From positions 1 to 47,214 of the forward strand of contig JAYOFO010000013.1 of the NCBI GenBank assembly GCA_038117265.1: DNA of 47,214 bases. Reading direction: 5' to 3'. Positions 41,462 through 47,214 of this stretch are shown piece by piece. This DNA is from JAYPUG01 sp038117265. Lineage in GTDB: Bacteria; Pseudomonadota; Alphaproteobacteria; UBA6615. Each line of letters begins with the position of its first letter. The first letter of the stretch is position 1. The notes beneath the pieces were generated by a model that was not told where the DNA came from, made no database searches, and was given only the letters and a program-made list of their open reading frames with translations. The translations under genes were made by a program, and so were the position numbers.

Positions 41462-43009
41462 ATGACCGACGCGACCGACACGACCGCAGACGACGAGATC
41501 CCCGGCCACCTGGCGGGGCACGTCACCTCGCGCATCGGCCACAATTCCGACGACCTGATCGAGGGCGAGACCGGCCCGTGGGAGGTCGTGATCGGGATGG
41601 AGGTCCATGCCCAGGTGGTCTCGGAATCCAAGCTGTTCTCGGGCGCCTCGACCGAATTCGGCGGCACGCCCAACAGCCAGGTGAGCCTGGTCGATGCGGC
41701 CATGCCCGGCATGCTGCCGGTGCTCAACATCGAGGCGGTGCGCCAGGCCGTGCGCACGGGCCTCGGGCTCGAGGCGCAGATCAACCTGCGCTCGGTCTTC
41801 GACCGCAAAAACTATTTCTATCCCGACCTGCCCCAGGGCTATCAGATCAGCCAGTTCGCCGAGCCGATCGCCGGCGAGGGCCGGGTCACGGTGGATCTGG
41901 AGGATGGCGAGAGCTTCGAGGTGGGCATCGTGCGCATCCATCTGGAACAGGACGCCGGCAAGTCGATCCACGACCGCCATCCGGACAAGACCTTCATCGA
42001 CCTCAATCGCTCCGGCGTGGCGCTGATGGAGATCGTCTCCAAGCCCGACATCCGCTCGGCGGCCGAGGCGGCTGCCTACCTGTCGAAGCTGCGCTCGATC
42101 CTGCGCTACCTGGGCACCTGCGACGGCAATATGCAGGAGGGCTCGCTGCGCGCCGACGTGAACGTGTCGGTGCGGCGGCCCGGCGGGGAACTCGGCACAC
42201 GCTGCGAGATCAAGAACGTGAACTCGATCCGCTTCGTGCGTCAGGCCGTGGATTACGAGGCGCGGCGCCAGATCGAGATCCTTGAAGAGGGCGGCGAGAT
42301 CGCGCAGGAGACGCGCCTGTTCGACCCCGACCGGGGCGAGACCCGCGCGATGCGCTCCAAGGAGGAGGCGCACGACTACCGCTACTTCCCCGATCCCGAC
42401 CTGCTGCCCGTCGAGCTCGACCAGGCCTTCGTCGACGAGATCAAGGCGAGCCTGCCCGAACTGCCCGATGCCAAGGCGGCGCGCTTCGCCGCGGCGTACG
42501 GCCTGTCGGACTACGATGCGGGCATCCTCGTCGCCGAGCGCGAGACGGCGGAGTTCTACGAGGCGGTGGTCGATCCAGCGGGCGCCGGGCGCGATCCCAA
42601 GATCGTGGCCAACTGGATCAGCGGCGATTTCTTCCGCCGGCTCAACGCCGATGATCTGGAGATCGCCGACAGTCCGGTCAGCGCGGCCCAGCTGGGCGGG
42701 CTGATCGACCTGATCGCCGACGGCACCATCTCGGGCAAGATCGCCAAGGACGTGTTCGACGAGATGTTCGACACGCGTGCCGACGCGGCCGCCATCGTCG
42801 AGGCGAAGGGGCTGAAGCAGATCTCCGATTCCGACGAGATCTCTGCCATCGTCGACCGGATTATCGCCGACAATCCCGAACAGGCCGACCAGTGCCGCAG
42901 CGGCAACGCCAAGGTCGCGGGCTGGTTCACCGGCCAGGTGATGAAGGCGACCCAGGGCAAGGCCAATCCGCAGATGGTCAACCAGCTCCTCCAGGAAAAG
43001 CTGGGATAG
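41462..43009 (+). CDS. gatB: Aspartyl/glutamyl-tRNA amidotransferase subunit B
   Basis: tRNA-binding kinase/transamidase subunit of 515 residues. The catalytic cradle begins WEVVIGMEVHAQV and includes FDRKNYFYPDLPQGYQISQ and RSGVALMEIVSKPD; a helical and a YqeY-like tail domain follow, ending near NQLLQEKLG. About 40 N-terminal residues precede the conserved core, a common extension in this class. It starts 14 bases after gatA in one operon and is followed by a hairpin terminator. Confidence 0.97.
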   Translation: MTDATDTTADDEIPGHLAGHVTSRIGHNSDDLIEGETGPWEVVIGMEVHAQVVSESKLFSGASTEFGGTPNSQVSLVDAAMPGMLPVLNIEAVRQAVRTGLGLEAQINLRSVFDRKNYFYPDLPQGYQISQFAEPIAGEGRVTVDLEDGESFEVGIVRIHLEQDAGKSIHDRHPDKTFIDLNRSGVALMEIVSKPDIRSAAEAAAYLSKLRSILRYLGTCDGNMQEGSLRADVNVSVRRPGGELGTRCEIKNVNSIRFVRQAVDYEARRQIEILEEGGEIAQETRLFDPDRGETRAMRSKEEAHDYRYFPDPDLLPVELDQAFVDEIKASLPELPDAKAARFAAAYGLSDYDAGILVAERETAEFYEAVVDPAGAGRDPKIVANWISGDFFRRLNADDLEIADSPVSAAQLGGLIDLIADGTISGKIAKDVFDEMFDTRADAAAIVEAKGLKQISDSDEISAIVDRIIADNPEQADQCRSGNAKVAGWFTGQVMKATQGKANPQMVNQLLQEKLG

Positions 43010-43031
43010 GTCCTCCATGCTGCGCGGGCCC

Positions 43032-43054
43032 AAGCCCGCAGGCGCGGCGGGCTT
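43032..43054 (+). terminator. Terminator of gatCAB
   Basis: AAGCCCGC, 7-base loop, GCGGGCTT: a perfect 8-bp stem, 22 bases after gatB. An alternative hairpin (43024-43039) shares half of it. The T-tract is only two bases. Confidence 0.55.
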
Positions 43055-43144
43055 GCGCACGGCCCGAATGCGGAAACGCGGTTTGAGGTTCCGGGGCGGA
43101 GTCCGCTCGGTTATCGTGCCGCCGGAACTTGGGAGTCGCGTTGC

Positions 43145-44047
43145 ATGTCGGTGAAGGTCGCAGTTTTGGGTGCCACGGGAATGCTCGGTCGACAGGTGTT
43201 GGCAACCTTGCGCCAGGCACCCGGACTGGACGTCGTCGCGACATGCCGGCCCGGAAGCAGGAGCGCCGGATTGCCCATCGAGGAGCGCGGTATTCGCCCG
43301 CTGGACGCGTCGGCCACCGATGTCGGCGAAATGCTGGAGGCTGTCGGCGATTGCGCCTGGTGGGTCAATTGCATCGGCCTCATCAAGCCGTTCATCCACG
43401 ATGACAATCCCAACGAGGTGCGCGAGGCGATCCGTGTCAATTCACTGTTCCCGGCCATTCTCGCGCAGGCCGCCGGGCAGGCCGGCGCGCACATCATCCA
43501 GATTTCGACCGATTGCGTGTGGGACGGCCGCGACGGCGGCTACTCCGAAGGCCATCATCACAACGCCACCGACGTGTACGGAAAGAGCAAGAGCCTCGGC
43601 GAAATCGACGTGGATGCCTGTCACACGATCCGCTGTTCGATCATCGGCCGCCTGCCGGGGCAAAACACGTCGCTGCTCGACTGGTTCCTGTCCCAGCCCG
43701 AGGGCGCGACTGTGAAAGGGTTCACGAACCATCACTGGAACGGCGTGACCACCCTGCAGTTCGCACGCGTGTGCGAGGGCATCATCCGGACCGATTTCGC
43801 GTTGCCGATCCTGCAGCATCTGGTGCCGGCGGATCAGGTGACGAAGCACGATCTGCTGCGGATGTTCGCACGGCATTTCGGGCGCGCGGACATCCGCATC
43901 GAGGCATTCGAGACGGATGTCGGAATCGACCGGACGATCGCGACAGAGCACGAGGACATCAATCGCGAACTCTGGCGCTGCGGCGGCTTCGATTCGCCGC
44001 CGACGATCGAGGAATCGGTGGCCGAACTGGCGCGCGCCTGCGCATGA
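43145..44047 (+). CDS. RmlD-like NAD(P)-dependent sugar-nucleotide reductase
   Basis: A 300-residue extended short-chain dehydrogenase. The cofactor motif is VLGATGMLGRQ at the N-terminus and the catalytic Tyr-Lys pair lies in YGKSKSLGE, after ISTDCVWDG. It resembles dTDP-4-dehydrorhamnose reductases, but no rmlABC genes are present, so another 4-keto sugar may be the substrate. GGGAG lies upstream. The stop overlaps the start of the glycosyltransferase gene, linking it to surface polysaccharide synthesis. Confidence 0.84.
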   Translation: MSVKVAVLGATGMLGRQVLATLRQAPGLDVVATCRPGSRSAGLPIEERGIRPLDASATDVGEMLEAVGDCAWWVNCIGLIKPFIHDDNPNEVREAIRVNSLFPAILAQAAGQAGAHIIQISTDCVWDGRDGGYSEGHHHNATDVYGKSKSLGEIDVDACHTIRCSIIGRLPGQNTSLLDWFLSQPEGATVKGFTNHHWNGVTTLQFARVCEGIIRTDFALPILQHLVPADQVTKHDLLRMFARHFGRADIRIEAFETDVGIDRTIATEHEDINRELWRCGGFDSPPTIEESVAELARACA

Positions 44048-45066
44048 GCGGCGGTCCCAGAGTCTCGGTCCTGACGCCCGTCTACAACATGGAGGCGTTC
44101 ATCGGGCCGGCGATCGAGTCGGTCCTGGCCCAGACGATGGGCGATTTCGAACTCGTCCTCGTCGACGATTGCTCGACCGACAATTCGATGTCGATCATGC
44201 AGGATTACGCAGCCCGGGACGGCCGCATCCGCATCTACTCGACGCCCGTGAACTCCTGGGCCCATGCCGCGGGCAATGTGGGGCTCGACCATGCGCGCGG
44301 CGAATACGTTGCGATCCTGGATGCCGACGATTTGCTGCCGCCCGACCGGTTCGAGAAGCAGCTGGCCGTGCTGGATGCGAACCCCGACATCGACGTGTGC
44401 GGCGGCTGGATGCAGCTGTTCGACGAATCCGACAAGCTTCTCGCCACGTTCCAGCGCGACGACCTGCAGATACGCATGGGCATGGTCTTCGACAGCACGA
44501 TGGGGCACGGCACCGCGATGATCCGCCGAAGTGTCATCGAGGATCACGGGATCCGCTACGACACGGACATCTACTACGCCCACGACTATCACTTCTTCAC
44601 CCAGCTGGCGTTCGACGGCCACGCCACCTTCACCAGCATCCCCGAGGTGGTCTACCTCTATCGCTGGCATGCGGCGCAGACCAGCAACGCCCGTCGCGTC
44701 GAGCAGATTGGCTACAGCGACCAGGTCCGCCGCTCCGTGCTGGCCCGGTTCGGAATCGTCGACGAGGACATCGTCGAGACGCATCTGCGGCTCGCCCGCA
44801 AGGAAGCCCAGCGGATCGAGAACCCGGTGGAGGCGCTCACGGCCTACTTTGAGGCGATGGCCGCGGGAAATGCCGCCCACGGGATTTTCCCCGAGCCCGC
44901 GTTCCGCCGTTACCTGGCGTCGAAGATCTGCCGCGACATGCGCAGGTTCGGCGTGCGGGGAATTGGCCTGTTCCTGGCGTTTCCCCACCGTGGCGAAGCC
45001 GGGTGGTCGGTCGCCGAGACGCTGGGGTTCGTCCTGAAGTCGCTGCGGCCGGCGCGGAAGCGCTGA
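44044..45066 (+). CDS. Family 2 glycosyltransferase
   Basis: A 340-residue GT-A inverting transferase. It begins VSVLTPVYNMEAFIGPAIES and has LVDDCSTDNS, then the metal-binding AILDADDLLPPDR, then HDYHFFTQLA in the acceptor region. No transmembrane helix is visible. The ATG overlaps the TGA of the reductase gene (ATGA), so both are coupled and probably add one sugar to a lipopolysaccharide or capsule. Donor and acceptor are unknown. Confidence 0.9.
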   Translation: MSGGPRVSVLTPVYNMEAFIGPAIESVLAQTMGDFELVLVDDCSTDNSMSIMQDYAARDGRIRIYSTPVNSWAHAAGNVGLDHARGEYVAILDADDLLPPDRFEKQLAVLDANPDIDVCGGWMQLFDESDKLLATFQRDDLQIRMGMVFDSTMGHGTAMIRRSVIEDHGIRYDTDIYYAHDYHFFTQLAFDGHATFTSIPEVVYLYRWHAAQTSNARRVEQIGYSDQVRRSVLARFGIVDEDIVETHLRLARKEAQRIENPVEALTAYFEAMAAGNAAHGIFPEPAFRRYLASKICRDMRRFGVRGIGLFLAFPHRGEAGWSVAETLGFVLKSLRPARKR

Positions 45067-45085
45067 GCGAGACCCGGCGCGGCAA

Positions 45086-46018
45086 GTGACCATCGTCCTC
45101 TCCATCGTCCTGCCCATCTTCGGGCTGATCGCGCTGGGCGTGGTCGGCGGCAAGACCCGGCTGTTCCCCGAGGCCGCGGCGAAGACGCTGTCGAACTTCG
45201 TGCTGTATGTGGCCGTCCCGGCGCTGATGTTCCGCACCATCCAGCGGGTCGGTGCGTTCGAGGCGTTCAACCCCGACGTCGGCCTTGCTTACTATGGCGC
45301 GTCGTTCCTGGTGGTCGCGGCGGCGCTCGCCTTCGGGCGCGGGGCCTTCGCGCTTTCGAGCGGCGAGCTCGCCTCCTTTGCCATGGGGTCGATGTTCTCC
45401 AACACCGGGCTGGTGGGCATCCCGCTGGTGTTCGCGACCTGGGGCGACGCCGGCATGGCGCCGCTGATGGTGATCATCAGCTTCCATTCGCTGGTGTTCG
45501 TCACCTTCTTCTTCGTGCTGCACGACATGGCCCAAAGCGGCGCGGTCGGCTGGGCCAATGCGGGCCGCGCCGCGTTCCACGCCATCGTCACCAACCCGGT
45601 GGTGGTCTCGATCGTCGCCGGGTTCGCCTTGCTCGCCGGCGGGCTGGATCTGCCCGGGTTCGTCGCCACGATCATCGACATGCTGGGCGACGCGGCGATC
45701 CCGGCCGCCCTGTTCGCGCTGGGGGTCGCGCTGGCCCAGTTTCCCGTTGCGGGGAACCTCGTGCAGGCGGGCGTGATGTCGGCCGTGAAGCTGGTGATCC
45801 ATCCGATCGTCGTCTTCGCCGTGGCGAACTGGGTGTTCGACCTGGCGCCCCTCGAGGTCGCCGTGGTCACGGTCTCGGCCGGGCTTCCCGGCGGGCTGAT
45901 GGTCTATGTCGTCGCCCAGTCCTACGGGGTCTATGTGGCGCGCGCGGCGTCCTCGCTGGTGATTGGCACGGCGGGGGCGGTGGCCACGGTCTCGGCGCTG
46001 CTCGCCTGGCTGGCCTAG
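45086..46018 (+). CDS. AEC family (auxin efflux carrier-like) transporter
   Basis: A 310-residue polytopic membrane protein with about ten helices in two five-helix halves. The first half has VLYVAVPALMFRTI and MGSMFSNTGLVGIPLVF, the second IPAALFALGVALAQF and SAGLPGGLMVYVVAQSYG, all typical of AEC permeases such as malonate transporters. The substrate cannot be told. The start is GTG at 45086 with a weak ribosome site, 19 bases after the glycosyltransferase. Convergent with the RND pump gene. Confidence 0.9.
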   Translation: MTIVLSIVLPIFGLIALGVVGGKTRLFPEAAAKTLSNFVLYVAVPALMFRTIQRVGAFEAFNPDVGLAYYGASFLVVAAALAFGRGAFALSSGELASFAMGSMFSNTGLVGIPLVFATWGDAGMAPLMVIISFHSLVFVTFFFVLHDMAQSGAVGWANAGRAAFHAIVTNPVVVSIVAGFALLAGGLDLPGFVATIIDMLGDAAIPAALFALGVALAQFPVAGNLVQAGVMSAVKLVIHPIVVFAVANWVFDLAPLEVAVVTVSAGLPGGLMVYVVAQSYGVYVARAASSLVIGTAGAVATVSALLAWLA

Positions 46019-46031
46019 GCGCGGCCGCCGG

Positions 46032-47213
46032 CTATTCGGCCGCGTCCTGCGCCGTGTCGTGGCGAGGATTGCCGGCCAGCTCGCGCTCCAGCGCCCGCTC
46101 GATGGCCGAGCGCGGCTTCGAAAAGCCGGCCAGCAGGTCATAGAGAACGGGGGTCAGGAACAGGGTCAGCACCAGCGCCAGCCCGAGCCCGCCGACGATG
46201 ACCGAGCCGATGGCGATGCGGCTTTCCGCACCCGCGCCGGCTGCGAGCACGAGCGGCACCGCGCCGAGGATGGTGGAGATCACGGTCATCAGGATCGGAC
46301 GGAAGCGCAACACCGAGGCCTTGAGCACGGCCTCGCGCACCTCCAGCCCCTCGTCGCGGAGCTGGTTGGCGAATTCGACGATCAGGATGCCGTTCTTCGC
46401 CATCAGCCCGATCAGCAGCACGATGCCGATCTGGCTGAAGACGTTGAGCGACAGCCCCGCGGCGAACAGCGCATAGATCGCGCCGGCGATGGCGAGCGGC
46501 ACCGACAGCATGATCACGAGCGGGTGGATAAAGCTTTCGAATTGTGCGGCCAGCACCAGGAAGACGATCAGCAATGCCAGCAGGAAAACCTTCATGGTGT
46601 CGCTGGAGGTGTCCTTGAAGACGGCGGACTGGCCCGCATAGCCCAGCCGTGCGCTGTCGGGCAGCACCCTGGCCGCACCGGCCTCCATGTAGGCAATCGC
46701 GTCGCCGAGCGCGTATCCCGGCTCCAGCCCGGCCTCGATGGTGATCGAGGGCAGCCGGTCGGTGCGCCGCAGTTCGGGCGCTGCGGCGCCCTCGGTCGCG
46801 CTGACAAGCGCATACAGCGGCACCAGCGAGCGCCCGTCGCCCGCCCGCACGAAGACGTTGGCGATGTCCGTCGGGGTCCGCCGGTCGTCCCGCTGCGCCT
46901 GCACGATCACCGGATATTCCCGCCCTCGGTCGATGTACTGGGTGACTTCGCGCGAGGCGAACATGGTCTGCAGGGTCTGGGCGACGGTCTCGGCCGGGAT
47001 TTCCAGATCGTTGGCGACGCTGCGGTCGAGACGCAGGTCGAGCTGGGGCTGGTTCTCCTCACAGTCGATCTGCGGGTTGATCAGCCGTTCGTTGGCCTCC
47101 GCATGTTCCAGCAGCGCGGCCGCCCACTGCTTCACCAGTTCGAAGTCGGGCCCCCCGACGACGACACGCAGCGGGGTCGAGTTGCCGCGCAGGCCGAGGC
47201 CGGCCGGGCTGGC
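46032..47213 (-). CDS. RND efflux pump inner-membrane subunit (AcrB/MexF-like), C-terminal part
   Basis: The frame is open to the window edge, so the 5' end is missing; about 393 residues of an expected 1,030 or so are present. They cover the second porter region (GLGLRGNSTPLRVVVGGPDF at the edge) and the last six helices, with VFLLALLIVFLVLAAQFESF, the GIVLLIGLMAKNGILIVEFANQ motif and RFRPILMTVISTILGAVPL, all hallmarks of hydrophobe/amphiphile RND transporters. It exports drugs or other amphiphiles with a fusion protein and an outer-membrane channel, neither in the window. Confidence 0.95.
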   Translation of the reverse strand, partial: ASPAGLGLRGNSTPLRVVVGGPDFELVKQWAAALLEHAEANERLINPQIDCEENQPQLDLRLDRSVANDLEIPAETVAQTLQTMFASREVTQYIDRGREYPVIVQAQRDDRRTPTDIANVFVRAGDGRSLVPLYALVSATEGAAAPELRRTDRLPSITIEAGLEPGYALGDAIAYMEAGAARVLPDSARLGYAGQSAVFKDTSSDTMKVFLLALLIVFLVLAAQFESFIHPLVIMLSVPLAIAGAIYALFAAGLSLNVFSQIGIVLLIGLMAKNGILIVEFANQLRDEGLEVREAVLKASVLRFRPILMTVISTILGAVPLVLAAGAGAESRIAIGSVIVGGLGLALVLTLFLTPVLYDLLAGFSKPRSAIERALERELAGNPRHDTAQDAAE

Positions 47214-47214
47214 C

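Noticed and set aside
43024..43054. Riboswitch or attenuator from two mutually exclusive hairpins after gatB
   Set aside because: The region is downstream of gatB, short, and has no leader ORF or aptamer-like features; a simple terminator explains it.

Overview
The window is GC-rich, gene-dense chromosomal DNA from an alphaproteobacterium, most likely Rhodospirillales or a close relative. Support comes from DivK, an alpha-type cytochrome aa3 subunit IV, an Hda-like DnaA homologue, an EipB (DUF1849) protein, a DinB with an N-terminal Cys4 ribbon, and gene orders familiar from this class (purN-purM, hda-ppk, pyrB-pyrC-plsY-dprA-topA-rnr, ruvX-gatCAB). I see no rRNA, tRNA, CRISPR array, prophage or insertion sequence. 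I did not find a convincing new biological system. What stands out is regulatory sites and a set of genome-decay or insertion scars.

Layout. 1-5.7 kb: 3' end of pepA, holC, ndk, a small cytochrome oxidase subunit, purM-purN (minus), a DUF2066 secreted protein and hda. 5.7-9.6 kb: a polyphosphate pair ppk1-ppx behind a PHO-box-like site. 9.6-13.6 kb: rnd, aspS and a PcaD-like hydrolase. 13.6-18.4 kb is accessory: a Sel1-repeat protein between two 48-bp direct repeats, a VOC protein, a C-terminally short NnrS overlapping the 5' stub of a lost gene, and a quinone-oxidoreductase-like protein. 18.4-25.6 kb: an AT-rich patch, a lipoprotein, EipB, dinB coupled to a ROK kinase, divK, rpmG, a DUF454 membrane protein and an S41 protease. 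25.6-36 kb, mostly minus strand: rnr, topA, dprA (broken), a GST gene (broken) divergent from a marR gene, plsY, pyrC' and pyrB. 36-47 kb: a bicupin, a membrane protein, ruvX, an orphan histidine kinase behind a CtrA-like box, gatCAB, an RmlD-like reductase, a GT2 glycosyltransferase, an AEC transporter and the C-terminal part of an RND pump.

Links between genes. AspRS carries the histidine typical of non-discriminating enzymes and gatCAB is present, so Asn-tRNA (and probably Gln-tRNA) is likely made by transamidation. Ppk1 and Ppx make and degrade polyphosphate. PyrB is translationally coupled to a dihydroorotase homologue that has lost metal ligands, suggesting a non-catalytic partner. DivK and the CtrA-like box point to the alphaproteobacterial cell-cycle phosphorelay. 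The adjacent dprA and GST genes hold three in-frame stop codons within about 1.1 kb.
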